Positions 40,027 through 49,614 of a stretch of 64,000 nucleotides of DNA are shown here, piece by piece. Below the pieces are notes generated by a model. It was not told the DNA's origin, did no database searches, and worked only from the letters and a program-made list of their open reading frames with translations. The stretch is from Neorhizobium galegae bv. orientalis str. HAMBI 540 (GTDB lineage Bacteria; Pseudomonadota; Alphaproteobacteria; Rhizobiales; Rhizobiaceae), in the NCBI RefSeq assembly GCF_000731315.1, contig NZ_HG938353.1, positions 4,530,001 through 4,594,000 on the forward strand. The letters run 5' to 3'. Position numbers and translations under genes: made by a program. Every line of letters begins with the position of its first letter. Position 1 is the stretch's first letter.

Positions 40027-41280
40027 TTAGGCCCACTCGCCCTTACGCATCACCGGCACCTTGGTGCCATCGGCGCGCAGGCCGTCGATGTCGACCTTGT
40101 CGGAGCCGATCATCCAGTCGATGTGGATCAGGCTGGAATTGCCGCCCTGTGCCTTGATCTGGTCCTGGCTGAGCGATGCACCGTCGAGGAAGCACTTCGA
40201 GTAGCACTGGCCGAGCGCGATGTGGCAGGAGGCGTTTTCGTCGAACAGGGTGTTGTAGAACAGGATACCGCTCCTGGAGATCGGCGAGGAATGCGGCACC
40301 AGTGCCACTTCGCCGAGCCTTCGGGCGCCTTCGTCCGTATCCAGGACCTTGTTCAGCACTTCCTCGCCCTTCGAAGCCTTCGCCTCGACGATCCGGCCGC
40401 CTTCGAATTTCACCTGAATATTGTCGATCAGCGTGCCCTGGTGCGAGAGCGGTTTGGTGCTGGAGACATGGCCTTCGACCTTCAGCGCATGCGGCGTGGT
40501 GAAGACTTCTTCGGTCGGGATGTTGGGGTTGCAGGTAATGCCGTTCTTGGCGGTGGACGCGCCGCCATGCCATTCGTGGCCGTCGGCAAGGCCAACCGTC
40601 AGGTCGGTGCCTGGGCCGGTGAAGTGGAGCGCGGAAAAGCGCTCGCCGTTGAGCCAGGTGGAGCGCTTCTTGAGATTGCCGTTATGTTCGGCCCATGCCG
40701 CGACCGGATCGGCGAGATCGACGCGCGAGGCAGCGAAGATCGCGTCCGCCAGCTTGCCGACCGCCACGTCTTCCGGAACGTCCGGGAAGACCTGGCGCGC
40801 CCACGACGGATTGGGATAGGAAACGATGTTCCAGTTGATGTCGAAATTGGCGATTTTTTCCAAGGCGGGTTTGTAGGCCATGGAATTGGCCTTGTTGGCG
40901 CGCGCCACCTTGGCCGGATCCTGGCCGGAGAGCATCATCGGATTGTCGCCGGAAATGGCAAGTCGTGCGGCGCCATTGGCATAGGCTTGGGCCATGCCGT
41001 CATAGAGCCAGCCGGATGCCTTGTCGAAGCTGCCGTCTGGCGCATATTCGTAGCGCGCCACCGTCGTTTCCTCGTCGGAATAAAAGGTCGTGACGATGCC
41101 GGCGCCGGCCATATAGGCGTGTTTGGTGATCAGCCGCACGAGCGGCAGGGCGGCGATCGGTGCCGTGATCACCAGATCCTGCCCCTTCTCGAGGCGCAAG
41201 CCCACCTTGATGGCCACTTCCGCCAGCTTTTCGAGCTTTTGAGGATCGACGACGGTTTGAAAATTCGGCACGATTGTCAT
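40027..41280 (-). CDS. aminopeptidase, M29 family, 417 aa
   Basis: Thermophilic-type M29 metallo-aminopeptidase (aminopeptidase T/AmpS). Typical blocks: DLTVGLADGHEWHGG, NIPTEEVFTTPH with its metal-ligand Glu residues, and the C-terminal HIDWMIGSDKVDIDGL with an Asp-rich metal site. The start MTIVPNFQTVVDP has AGGTGAGG upstream and was chosen over a longer frame. The enzyme removes N-terminal residues from peptides with two metal ions. Convergent with the reductase gene by 4 bp. Confidence 0.94.
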   Translation of the reverse strand: MTIVPNFQTVVDPQKLEKLAEVAIKVGLRLEKGQDLVITAPIAALPLVRLITKHAYMAGAGIVTTFYSDEETTVARYEYAPDGSFDKASGWLYDGMAQAYANGAARLAISGDNPMMLSGQDPAKVARANKANSMAYKPALEKIANFDINWNIVSYPNPSWARQVFPDVPEDVAVGKLADAIFAASRVDLADPVAAWAEHNGNLKKRSTWLNGERFSALHFTGPGTDLTVGLADGHEWHGGASTAKNGITCNPNIPTEEVFTTPHALKVEGHVSSTKPLSHQGTLIDNIQVKFEGGRIVEAKASKGEEVLNKVLDTDEGARRLGEVALVPHSSPISRSGILFYNTLFDENASCHIALGQCYSKCFLDGASLSQDQIKAQGGNSSLIHIDWMIGSDKVDIDGLRADGTKVPVMRKGEWA

Positions 41281-41359
41281 GAGAGACCTCACCTGATTTC
41301 TGTCATCGACGAGACTTAAAGAGGTTTGGGGCAAAATTGAAGCTCAGGGATCGATGTTC

Positions 41360-42169
41360 ATGAAAACCGCCTTGTTATACGCCGTTCTCTTCGGCGCCTC
41401 GGCCTCCGTCAGTCTCTCGGCAGACTTTGCAGCGACCATGTTCGACCATCAGGTGGCCATCGCATCCGATGACGATGAGGAGAAACTGACGATCGACGGC
41501 AGGCAGGTCCATTCCAACCGGTTCCTGCTGATCGAAAATGTCGGTCTGGTCGCAGATGTGCCGTTTGTCGTCGTGGTCAGTTCGGATGGCGGCAATGCCT
41601 GCCCGGGTTCGCCCTTGGTCGTCTCGTTTCCGCCGGGCGGAGAGCCGCGCGTCGACGAGCCGATGGACGATTGCCGGGCCGCGGCTTCGATTGCGGCAGA
41701 GGGCGATCACCTTCTGCTTGCAACCGAAGCCATCCCCGGGCAGCCGAGCCTGCGCTGGACCTGGACGCCCGGAAAAGGTTTCGCCGAGGCAGGCAAGGTC
41801 GCCTTCCAGCCGAATGCGACGATGGGCTGGGATGACATGAAAAAGGCGGGGCACCCTTCCGAACTTCTCGGCATAGGCCCGATTGCCGAAACGGCAAACG
41901 CCATGCTTGGCGAGCATCGACAGGAATTCGAGAGCTCCATCACCGGACCCGGCAGCGGAGCGTTCAAGAACGGTTTTTATATTGGCGAAGCCTGCATGCC
42001 GCATATGTGCACCGAGGCAGAGGCGTTGGTCGCCGCCGATATTTCGGCGAGAAAGCTGTATCTCGCCTGGAAGCCGATGGGAAAGAAGATCATCCTGCGT
42101 CCGGCGGTCCGCAGATGGCCGGCACCGGCGCTTGCCGCCCTCAAGCAATGGTCGGCGAAATGGCCGTGA
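41360..42169 (+). CDS. exported hypothetical protein, 269 aa
   Basis: A signal peptide (MKTALLYAVLFGASASVSLS, cleaved before ADF) indicates periplasmic location. The mature part has several short beta-like repeats and cysteines (CPGSPL, DDCRAA, EACMPHMC) that may pair. No domain is recognised. The ATG at 41360 is nine bases after AGGGA; a second ATG lies two codons upstream. It converges with the metallo-hydrolase gene. Confidence 0.65.
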   Translation: MKTALLYAVLFGASASVSLSADFAATMFDHQVAIASDDDEEKLTIDGRQVHSNRFLLIENVGLVADVPFVVVVSSDGGNACPGSPLVVSFPPGGEPRVDEPMDDCRAAASIAAEGDHLLLATEAIPGQPSLRWTWTPGKGFAEAGKVAFQPNATMGWDDMKKAGHPSELLGIGPIAETANAMLGEHRQEFESSITGPGSGAFKNGFYIGEACMPHMCTEAEALVAADISARKLYLAWKPMGKKIILRPAVRRWPAPALAALKQWSAKWP

Positions 42170-42199
42170 TGGTTTGATCCGGCCGGTTCGTCTGGCCGG

Positions 42200-43099
42200 T
42201 CAGTGCTGCAGCGCCGCCTTGACCGCGGCAATGTTGCTGGCATGAACCTCTTCGTAAGGCGCGAAGTGAAGCACGGCGCCCGAGGCGATCTCTTCTGCGA
42301 CGAGCGATTTCAGCGAGGGATCGATGTCCTGGCCAGCGGCAATCGCGCCCGCCATGCGGCGCAGATAGGCGCGGTTGGCATCGATCAGGTCCGACCCATA
42401 ACCACCGGCCGCGATGCGCTCCGCATCGCCATGCGCCGGCAGGATTTTTGCGATCGGCCAGGAGGCCATCCGCGCGAGTTCGCCGATATGCGTACCGATC
42501 TCGGCCGCTTCCGAAATATAGGTGACAGTGTCTTCCAGCGTGTCGCCGGCCAGCAGAAGCCGTTCTTGCGGCAGCCAGATCACATTTCCGTCGGCGCTGT
42601 GGATGGCGAAATGATGCAGTTCGATCCGACGGCGGCCGACCGTCAGATCGAACTGGCCATCGAACAGCGTCGTCGGCATGATGAGAGGTGAGATCGGTGG
42701 ATCGGCGCTTTCGATCTTCTCGCGATTTTCTTTCAGCTTCTCGGCCGTCAGCGTCAGCGCGATGATTTCGCAATCGGAAAAGATCGCGTTTCCGGCAATA
42801 TGATCCTTGTGCCAGTGGCTGAGCACGACGCGGATCTTCTTGACGCCGAGCCCTTCCAGATGGGTGCGGATCGCCTTGGCGTGACTGAGCGAGATATGGG
42901 TGTCATAGACCAGCGCCTCGCCCTGATCGACGATTGCATAGGATGCGACGCCGAGCGAATAGGCGCCGTCGTCCAGCCAGTTTGCGGTTTTCGCATGCAG
43001 CCGTTTGCCAGGCACCCGGCCATCGTAATAGGCAAAGATGCCTGGATAGGGCTCGAGAATTCGAAGAGTCGAGGTCATTTCACTCATGATCGCCATCAT
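42200..43099 (-). CDS. MBL-fold metallo-hydrolase, 299 aa
   Basis: Metallo-beta-lactamase superfamily. The zinc motif HxHxDH is SHWHKDHIAGN (near residues 93-103); further ligands are His in LHHFAIHSADG, Asp in LLLAGDTLEDT, and His in LPAHGDAERI. The fold is complete. The start overlaps the YbaK stop by ATGA, so the two are translationally coupled; MSEMTST or MTSTLR downstream are alternative starts. The substrate is not inferable. Confidence 0.92.
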   Translation of the reverse strand: MMAIMSEMTSTLRILEPYPGIFAYYDGRVPGKRLHAKTANWLDDGAYSLGVASYAIVDQGEALVYDTHISLSHAKAIRTHLEGLGVKKIRVVLSHWHKDHIAGNAIFSDCEIIALTLTAEKLKENREKIESADPPISPLIMPTTLFDGQFDLTVGRRRIELHHFAIHSADGNVIWLPQERLLLAGDTLEDTVTYISEAAEIGTHIGELARMASWPIAKILPAHGDAERIAAGGYGSDLIDANRAYLRRMAGAIAAGQDIDPSLKSLVAEEIASGAVLHFAPYEEVHASNIAAVKAALQH

Positions 43100-43569
43100 G
43101 CCACCAGCGGTGCTGCGACCGCCTTCAGTGCGTCGCGAGCCGCTTTCGGGTCGAGCCGCACCTGCAGTCCGCGCTGGCCGCCGTTGATGAAAACATGCGG
43201 CTCGTCGAGCGCGGTGATCTCGATCGCGGTCGGCACGAGCTTCTTCTGGCCGAAGGGGCTGATGCCGCCGACATGATAGCCGGTTGCCCGTTCCGCATCG
43301 GCGGGCTTCATCATGTTCGCCGACTTACCGCCGAATGCCGCCGCAAGCTTCTTCATCGCGACCTCGCGGTCCGACGGCACCACGACGCAGACCGCCTTGC
43401 CGTCCACTTCCGCCATCAGTGTCTTCAGAACACGGCGCGGCTCCTCGCCGATCGCCTCCGCCGCCTGCATCCCGATCCGGTCTGCGTTCGGATCGTAGTC
43501 ATAGGTGACGGTGGCAAAGGCGATACCGGCCTTTTCGAGCATCTGGGTGGCGCGGGTTGTCTTGGACAT
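43096..43569 (-). CDS. ybaK: Cys-tRNA(Pro) deacylase, YbaK/EbsC family, 157 aa
   Basis: A trans-editing protein that hydrolyses Cys-tRNA(Pro) made by error. It has the YbaK core: Lys in RRVLKTLMAEVDGK (the essential lysine), VVVPSDREV, and GYHVGGISPFGQKK with the conserved Gly-rich loop. The length matches the bacterial family. It is followed directly by the MBL hydrolase (ATGA overlap) and preceded by the ArsC-like gene, 16 bp upstream, all on the minus strand. Confidence 0.93.
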   Translation of the reverse strand: MSKTTRATQMLEKAGIAFATVTYDYDPNADRIGMQAAEAIGEEPRRVLKTLMAEVDGKAVCVVVPSDREVAMKKLAAAFGGKSANMMKPADAERATGYHVGGISPFGQKKLVPTAIEITALDEPHVFINGGQRGLQVRLDPKAARDALKAVAAPLVA

Positions 43570-43585
43570 GGCTCGGATCCTGGAT

Positions 43586-43939
43586 TCAGATCTCGGAAAA
43601 GGCTTCTTCGTAAATCTCCGGCTTGAAGCCGACGATCAGCTTTCCGTCCGCCTCCAGCACCGGCCGTTTGATCATCGAAGGTTGGGCAAGCATCAGGGCG
43701 ATCGCCTTCTCCCGGTTGAGGTCTGCCTTGTCGGTTTCGTCGAGTTTCTTGAACGTGGTGCCGGCGCGGTTGAGCACGATTTCCCAGCCGGCGCGGTCCG
43801 TCCAGGTATCGAGATGTGCCCGGTCGATCCCTTCGGCCTTGTAATCGTGAAAAGCGTAGGTGACGCCCTTGCGGTCGAGCCAGTCGAGCGCCTTCTTCAT
43901 CGTATCGCAGTTCTTGATGCCGTAGATCGTGATTGTCAT
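43586..43939 (-). CDS. ArsC/Spx family reductase-like protein, 117 aa
   Basis: Thioredoxin-fold ArsC-like protein of the YffB type. Its active-site Cys is in IYGIKNCDTMKKALDW (Cys10) and the conserved Arg in PSMIKRPVLE. The start MTITIYG is canonical; the longer frame adds 20 residues without support. The YffB group lacks the second Cys of true arsenate reductases and its physiological role is not settled. First gene of the ArsC-ybaK-MBL operon. Confidence 0.9.
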   Translation of the reverse strand: MTITIYGIKNCDTMKKALDWLDRKGVTYAFHDYKAEGIDRAHLDTWTDRAGWEIVLNRAGTTFKKLDETDKADLNREKAIALMLAQPSMIKRPVLEADGKLIVGFKPEIYEEAFSEI

Positions 43940-44113
43940 CGAAGCCTCTTCAGTCCGGGCCTGACCGATACCAAGCGCAACCCACGCCATGCAAGCCATC
44001 TGGCGTGGTTAACGGTTGTTATGTGACAGTTGCATGGCTCCCCTGTTTCGTTGTGCATTGCACAAAAACAGCACAGACATCATATTTTAGCAGAACGAAA
44101 AGGAGAGTTTCAC

Positions 44114-44278
44114 ATGTCCGCACAGAAGAAGACCCGTGGCAGCGCCATTGGCCGCGCCTTTGCAGTTATGAGCGCCGCAATTTCGGTTTCGGCTGCCGTT
44201 GAAAATCATCGCCGTCCGAGCAACGTCGACCTGACCACCCTCGGCATCGATCCGAAGGCTTTCGATCGTCTCGGCTAA
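44114..44278 (+). CDS. small hypothetical protein, 54 aa
   Basis: The start MSAQKKTRGSAIG has AAAAGGAGAG upstream, a strong ribosome site. The product has a short hydrophobic segment (AFAVMSAAISVSAAV) and a C-terminal NVDLTTLGIDPKAFDRLG. The last block, a D-L-x-x-L-G-I-D-P-x-x-F motif, looks like a conserved small rhizobial family, but I cannot name it. Bounded by the divergent ArsC gene and the chemoreceptor. Confidence 0.65.
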   Translation: MSAQKKTRGSAIGRAFAVMSAAISVSAAVENHRRPSNVDLTTLGIDPKAFDRLG

Positions 44279-44409
44279 TCCGTCTTTCCGGCCTTATCCG
44301 GCCGGGAGGGGTGTCGTATCTCAGCCTAAAGTATACGTCTTTGCGAGATACCCGCGGCAACTGTCCGTTAACCATAGATATCCTATGATCCCCTAATATT
44401 CCGGGAGAT

Positions 44410-45852
44410 GTGGATTTGGTCGGGCTGATTATCAGGGAAGAGGCACCGTCGGAGCCTATGGCTGTCGACGGCGAGGCGTTAAAGCGATCCGTCGCCAAAC
44501 TCGCAAACGAGGCGTCCGCGCTTGGCCTTCATCTGGTCGATATCGCCGGTGCCATCCAGGATACGGCGACGCAGTCCTCGGAACACGCGAAGTTGCTTGG
44601 TCGCCTGACCCAGTCCGCTCAATCGATCGCGGACGCCAATGGCCATGTTGCCCGTTCCCTCCAGGAATCTGACAAGCTGACGGCGAACGCTCGCAAGGTG
44701 CTCGGCGAGCAGGCTGAGCAGCTTTCCGGCTCGATCACGGCGATCGACCACATGGTGCATGCCTCGCAGGAAATCGGCGCCGAGATCAAGCTGTTTTCCA
44801 CAGCGCTCGGAGACGTCGGACGTTTGGCGGACGCGATCGGCATGATTGCCCGGCAGACGAACCTCCTGGCATTGAATGCCGCGATCGAAGCGGCCCGTGC
44901 TGGCGAAGCCGGCAAGGGTTTTGCCGTTGTCGCCGCGGAAGTGCGGGCGCTTTCGCTCCAGACTTCCCAGACCACAAGTTCGATCCAGGTCACGCTCGAT
45001 CAACTGAACAGCCGCATCGACCGGCTGGTGGCGGCCGGCGAAGGCGCCAGCCAGTCGGCCGAGGGCGTCAAGACGACTGCGATGAAGGTCCAGGGTTCAT
45101 TCAAGGGCGTCGAAGGCGTCATGACCCAGATCCTCGACAACGCGTCTTCGCTTGCCGGGACCACCGAGACCGTCGACCGGCAATGCGGCGAGTTCGCATC
45201 TTCGATCGCTTCTGCCGCAAGCGCGATCCTGAAATCCAACGACCAGCTGCAGCAGACCTCGTCGCGCGTCGGCGAGGTGGTGACGATTTCCGAGCGGATG
45301 ATCCAGACGACGGCGAGTGCCGGCATAGAGACGCCGGACAGCCCCCATATCCGCGCGGTGATGGCCTATGCCGCCGAGGTTTCATCTGTCTTCGAGGCGG
45401 CCGTCAAATCCGGCCGCATCGATCTTGGCGCTTTGTTCGATCGGCAATACGCAGCGATCCCCGGCAGCGATCCCGTCCAGTACATGACGCGCTTTACGGA
45501 ATTCACCGACGCCGTCCTGCCGCCGATCCAGGAACAGGCAGCCGAAAGCAACCCGCAGGTGGCATTCTGTGCTGCCATCGATGAAAACGGCTATCTGCCG
45601 ACCCACAATCGAAAATTTTCGCAGCGCCAGCGTCCCGGCGACGTAACCTGGAATACCGCCAACTGCCGCAACCGGCGCATCTTCAATGACCGTGTGGGCC
45701 TGGCGGCTGGCCGCAACAAGGAACCTTTCCTGCTGCAGACCTACCGTCGAGACATGGGTGGCGGTCAATTCGTGCTGATGAAGGACATTTCCGCTCCGAT
45801 CACCGTCAACGGGCGTCACTGGGGTGGGCTGCGCCTCGCGATCAAGGTCTGA
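44410..45852 (+). CDS. soluble methyl-accepting chemotaxis protein, 480 aa
   Basis: No membrane segments. Residues about 20-310 form the helical signalling domain with the hairpin tip [24 protein letters not shown] and flanking [13 protein letters not shown]. The C-terminal part (about 320-480) is a sensor-like domain ending [20 protein letters not shown], seen in cytoplasmic rhizobial receptors. The start is uncertain. GTG at 44410 is only two bases from GGGAG; TTG at 44416 is better spaced (8 nt), and ATG at 44458 is possible. It signals to CheA/CheW encoded elsewhere. Confidence 0.9.
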   Translation: MDLVGLIIREEAPSEPMAVDGEALKRSVAKLANEASALGLHLVDIAGAIQDTATQSSEHAKLLGRLTQSAQSIADANGHVARSLQESDKLTANARKVLGEQAEQLSGSITAIDHMVHASQEIGAEIKLFSTALGDVGRLADAIGMIARQTNLLALNAAIEAARAGEAGKGFAVVAAEVRALSLQTSQTTSSIQVTLDQLNSRIDRLVAAGEGASQSAEGVKTTAMKVQGSFKGVEGVMTQILDNASSLAGTTETVDRQCGEFASSIASAASAILKSNDQLQQTSSRVGEVVTISERMIQTTASAGIETPDSPHIRAVMAYAAEVSSVFEAAVKSGRIDLGALFDRQYAAIPGSDPVQYMTRFTEFTDAVLPPIQEQAAESNPQVAFCAAIDENGYLPTHNRKFSQRQRPGDVTWNTANCRNRRIFNDRVGLAAGRNKEPFLLQTYRRDMGGGQFVLMKDISAPITVNGRHWGGLRLAIKV

Positions 45853-45872
45853 TATCGGCAGGTGGCGTTGCG

Positions 45873-46355
45873 TCACCCCGCGTAGGCAGCGTCCAGTTTG
45901 GCAATTTCGATCTTTTTCATCGAGAACATGGCCTGCATGACACGACTGGCCCGGGCGTTGTCGCTATCCGTCAGCATTGTCGCCATCCTGGCATAGTTGA
46001 CCTGCCAGACGAGGCCGTAACGGTCCGTCAGCCATCCGCAGGGCTGCTGCTGGCCACCTTCGACGAGCTTGCCGTAATAATGGTCGATCTCATCCTGCGT
46101 CTCGCAATGGACAAGGAAGGAAACCGCACCGTTGAACTTTGCCAAGGGTCCGCCGTTGATCGCCGCAAAGCTCTGGCCTTCGAGCTCGAAGCCCATCGCC
46201 ATCACCGAACCTTTCAAGCCAGGGCCGGCGTCGCCAAAGCGCGAGACATCGGTGATCCTCGAATTGTCGAATATCGAGACGTAGAAATTGACCGCTTCTT
46301 CGGCGTTGTTCTCGAACCAGAGATGGGGCACGATTTTATGTTTCTGGATGATCAA
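45873..46355 (-). CDS. VOC family protein (PhnB-like), 160 aa, TTG start
   Basis: Glyoxalase-fold protein of the PhnB / 3-dmu-9_3-mt type: KIVPHLWFENNAEEAVNFYV, GFELEGQSFAAINGGP, and QPCGWLTDRYGLVWQVNYAR. The frame begins at TTG (46355) with AGGAG about eight bases upstream; no ATG fits the conserved N-terminus. Related to the gene at 60939-61397. Enzymatic role unknown. Confidence 0.9.
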   Translation of the reverse strand: MIIQKHKIVPHLWFENNAEEAVNFYVSIFDNSRITDVSRFGDAGPGLKGSVMAMGFELEGQSFAAINGGPLAKFNGAVSFLVHCETQDEIDHYYGKLVEGGQQQPCGWLTDRYGLVWQVNYARMATMLTDSDNARASRVMQAMFSMKKIEIAKLDAAYAG

Positions 46356-46436
46356 TTGCTCTCTCCTGGTAATGGTGACCGGCCACTGGACGCCCGCGCT
46401 CCCGTCGGCCCGACATGTTCGTGAAATTCTTTTCCG

Positions 46437-47123
46437 TCAGATCGTCATGCGGAGCTGTTCTGGCCGCATCGGATAAGCAGGGGCATTCGGATCGAAACTC
46501 CATCTCCCGAATTCCTCGTGCCGGGTTTCGCCATAATGGCTGTAGACCAGCATGAATTCCCCGGCGATCCAGGCGTAGTTCCGCTCGATAGGCATGGGTT
46601 CAATTCGGCCGCAGCCATAGATCAGCGTCACATGCGGGGCGGCGTCCGCCATCCAGACATTCGGAAGGTTGTGGCGAGCGAGGGCATGACGCAGCATCTG
46701 CGCGAACTGGTTGACAATCGGATTGCCCCTGGCGCGATACAGGGCGAGATGACGCCTGCCTCCGAAGAGGCCGCTGCTGTCGAGCGTGATCGGAATAGGT
46801 CTTGCCTGGATACCGGCCATGACCATCCTGGTTGCTTCGATAAGCGCCAGGGGAAGCTCATCGAACTCTTCCATGCAAAGCAGGCTCATATGAAGAAGAT
46901 CGGCCGGATAGGCATCGCGGGTGTTCTGGTTCGCCGCATGAAGCATGGCATCGCCATGCATGATGAGACCAAGAGGAGCGGAAGGCTTGAGCACGAGCAT
47001 CAGCTTGCTCTTCCGTCGTGCAGGCCGGTTTGGTAGCTGCCAGCTCTCGCCAAAGGGGAACGAGAGCTGGCTAGCGTGCTTGCGCAAGCTCATCTTGCTA
47101 CCGTCATAGTAATGCGACCTCAT
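46437..47123 (-). CDS. 2'-5' RNA ligase family protein, 228 aa
   Basis: Two-H phosphoesterase fold. Both H-x-S/T motifs are present: DLLHMSLLCM and DAAPHVTLIYG. A central block PITLDSSGLFGGRRHLALYR is typical of LigT-like proteins. The start is uncertain: an ATG ten codons inside (47093, MSLRKHAS) is an alternative, and neither has a strong ribosome site. The physiological RNA target is not known for this group. Confidence 0.85.
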   Translation of the reverse strand: MRSHYYDGSKMSLRKHASQLSFPFGESWQLPNRPARRKSKLMLVLKPSAPLGLIMHGDAMLHAANQNTRDAYPADLLHMSLLCMEEFDELPLALIEATRMVMAGIQARPIPITLDSSGLFGGRRHLALYRARGNPIVNQFAQMLRHALARHNLPNVWMADAAPHVTLIYGCGRIEPMPIERNYAWIAGEFMLVYSHYGETRHEEFGRWSFDPNAPAYPMRPEQLRMTI

Positions 47124-47193
47124 GCCGTTGAATGAAATTTAGCGGGACTCCGTGGATGAGTAAAGAACAAATACGGAACAATTGCAATCATGG

Positions 47194-47688
47194 TTAATTT
47201 GCGAGCCGCTCCGGCACCGGCTTTAGCGGATAAGCCTGCCAGAAGAAGCTGTCGGCGGCCGCCTGGTCATAGGAGAAGTTGCGGGCTTCCTTGATCTTTC
47301 CGTCCTCGATACGGAAGGCCAGTACCCAGACGGTATCAACATTGGCGCCCTCGCGGTTCGACCAGCCGCGATGCATGTCGATCACCCAGTTTTCGTCTGC
47401 CATTAGCGCGATGAGTTCGGCGCGGAAGCCTGCCTTTCCGAGCTGCTGGAAGAAGGCGGCGACTTCCGCTTTGCCGCGCTTGGTGCCGGCAAGCGGATGG
47501 TGGCCCGGGATATGCCATTCGATATCATCGGCGAAGAAGGACGCGACCTTGGTCATGTCGCCGGTGCCGTAGGCGGCATAATAATCGGTGATGACCTTGC
47601 GGTTCTGTTCGGGGCTGGCTGCCATGACGGGTACTCCTGATGAAAGCGTGGCAAAGACGAGGAGGGCTCGAACGACGGTTTTGAACAT
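47194..47688 (-). CDS. exported SnoaL/NTF2-like protein, 164 aa
   Basis: A signal peptide (VVRALLVFATLSSGVPVMA, cut before ASP) precedes a SnoaL-like domain. The domain begins NRKVITDYYAAYGTGDMTKV, with DDIEWHIPGHHPLAGTKRGK and a C-terminal FRIEDGKIKEARNF. SnoaL-like proteins include cyclases and ester-binding proteins; function unknown. It lies 17 bp downstream of a broken hydrolase/SnoaL gene on the same strand. Confidence 0.85.
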   Translation of the reverse strand: MFKTVVRALLVFATLSSGVPVMAASPEQNRKVITDYYAAYGTGDMTKVASFFADDIEWHIPGHHPLAGTKRGKAEVAAFFQQLGKAGFRAELIALMADENWVIDMHRGWSNREGANVDTVWVLAFRIEDGKIKEARNFSYDQAAADSFFWQAYPLKPVPERLAN

Positions 47689-47705
47689 GGGTTCCTCCTC
47701 GAGGT

Positions 47706-48818
47706 TCAGCGGGTTTTCGGCGCGCGTTCGGCGGCGCGCTGAGTGAGCGCCCTGTCGCCGGTCTCGTGGGTCGCGGTCATGGTCAGGGCGGAAATTTTCC
47801 AGCCGCCGTTAACCTTGGCGAGCTCGTAGTGGTAACGGCCGATCAGCACCCAGAGATCGGTTCCGATGCGATGGGTCGCCTGGAAATCGGCCTCGGCGGT
47901 CGCCTTCTCGCCTTGTAAGCCCGTGATCGTATGATTGGTCACGAGATGCCGCGTCTCGTCGAAACCCGGCAGAAAACCGGACCATTGCCGGATCACCTCA
48001 TCGGCCGGTTGGGCAATCGGCTTGCCGCCCCAAAGGCTTGTATAGTCAAGCGTCACCTCGTCGGCGAAGGCGCGACGTACCCGGTCCCATTGATGCCGGT
48101 CGGCGCCGGCGGCGATATCGGTGATCGTGTCGATGATCGCCGCACGGTCCTCGGGATCGATCTGCCGAGACGCGTTGACGCGGGTGAAATGCGCCGCCGC
48201 TGCGTCCGCCGCGATTGTCACCGGCTCCGATCGGTCGTAGAAGTCGAACTGACTGAAACCGTCGAGCCAGAGTTCCGATTTCTCGCCCGGCAGCAGCGCG
48301 TAAAACGCATGCGCACCCTGCGGCACGGCAGCTCCCTCCGAATGAACGATCAAGGTCGGCTTGTCGAGCTTTGCCCCGAGAGAAACGGAATCATAGGTCA
48401 GCCACGGCTCCCAGGAGGCGAGGTTGAAGCGGTTGTCATATTGCGGGATAAGGCCGCGATTGGCCTCCGTGTAATAGGGGACCTGATACATGAGCGGCCT
48501 GAAATCCGAATGACGTTCGAAGCTCACATCGGCGAGCAGGTTTTCGGGCACCTCAAGTCTGAGGAAAGACAGCGCCTCGTCATATTCGCAAATACCCGTC
48601 GCACCCGCCGGCAGGATCCAGCCTTCGCCGGCTTTCAGAGGCACATGTTGCCGTTTGTCAGAGCCGACGGCGATCCGGTGGCGGTCCTGATCGATGAGAA
48701 AAAGCCCGAGCGCCAGGCGCGATATCGCAAAGCGTCCGCCGCCGGGAGGCGTATGCAGCCTCTCCGCGGTCAGGCGCGCTTTTCCAGCAATGCTTGCGAT
48801 CCGCTCATGGCGGAAAAT
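47706..48818 (-). pseudogene. chimera: AraC N-domain + hydrolase C-half + SnoaL domain
   Basis: Reading the frame upward from the stop gives, in order: an AraC ligand domain (LHTPPGGGRFAISRLALGLF, WILPAGATGICEYD, FLRLEVPENLL), then abruptly the C-terminal half of an alpha/beta hydrolase (WEPWLTYDSVSLGAKLDKPT, VHSEGAAVPQGAHAFY). A SnoaL domain follows (RAFADEVTLDYTSLWGG to the end). The AraC HTH and the hydrolase N-terminus with its nucleophile are missing. No ATG, GTG or TTG opens the AraC part in frame (its ATG is in another frame); an internal GTG at 48644 could start a 312-aa product. Most likely the result of a deletion. Confidence 0.75.
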
Positions 48819-48945
48819 TTAAGGAGCGGCCAGGGAACTTCAACCGACAGTTCTGCGAGAACTTCGCCCCTGCAGGCAAGAAACGGGTTGAATCCTTGGG
48901 CCTAAGGCACGATTTTAAGGTCAATCGCAATGCGGAGGTTTCCTC

Positions 48946-49503
48946 ATGACAATGCATCAATACCTGATTTTTGAAACTGCCGGCGGCTTCTGCGGCATCG
49001 CCTGGAATGATGTCGGCATCACTCGGTTCCAGCTCCCGACCAAAAGCGCGGATTCGACCGAAAAGCTGCTGCGGCGCCGGCTGCCGGAGGCTGAGCCGGG
49101 CACGCCTCCGGCCGAGGTGCTCGAAGCTGTCGACGCCGTGAAGCGGTATTTTGCGGGCGAGGAAGTCGATTTCTCGAAGGTCAGGCTGGATCTTGATGGC
49201 CAGGACGACTTCTTCAAGCAGATCTATGCTGCCGCCCGCGGGATCGGCTGGGGGTATACGACGACCTATGGGGCGATTGCCAAGCAGCTCGGCGCCGGTC
49301 CCGAGGCCGCCCGCGATGTCGGCCAGGCAATGGCGAAGAACCCGGTGGCTCTGATCATTCCGTGTCACCGCGTACTCGCCGCCGGCGGCAAGATAGGCGG
49401 CTTCTCGGCTCCCGGCGGCTCGACTTCGAAATCCCGCATGCTGGAGCTCGAGGGTGTGCGCCTGACACCGCCGGAGCCGGCGCAGCAATCGATGGGGTTC
49501 TGA
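48946..49503 (+). CDS. ogt: methylated-DNA-protein cysteine methyltransferase, 185 aa
   Basis: Suicide repair enzyme that takes methyl groups from O6-methylguanine. The active-site motif is IIPCHRVLA (Cys near residue 140), preceded by GWGYTTTYGAIAKQLGAG in the DNA-binding HTH part and followed by GGFSAPGG. The length and lack of an Ada domain fit the Ogt type. It is bounded by gaps on both sides; no Ada or AlkB neighbour is present. Confidence 0.93.
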   Translation: MTMHQYLIFETAGGFCGIAWNDVGITRFQLPTKSADSTEKLLRRRLPEAEPGTPPAEVLEAVDAVKRYFAGEEVDFSKVRLDLDGQDDFFKQIYAAARGIGWGYTTTYGAIAKQLGAGPEAARDVGQAMAKNPVALIIPCHRVLAAGGKIGGFSAPGGSTSKSRMLELEGVRLTPPEPAQQSMGF

Positions 49504-49614
49504 CACGTCCCTTCCACGGGCATCTATCAAGGCGGGTATAAAAACGGCGCATGGATTTGCGATTGTAATATTCCTGCGAATTTGATCTGCTAGGAAATGG
49601 TCAGAGGGTAGGGG

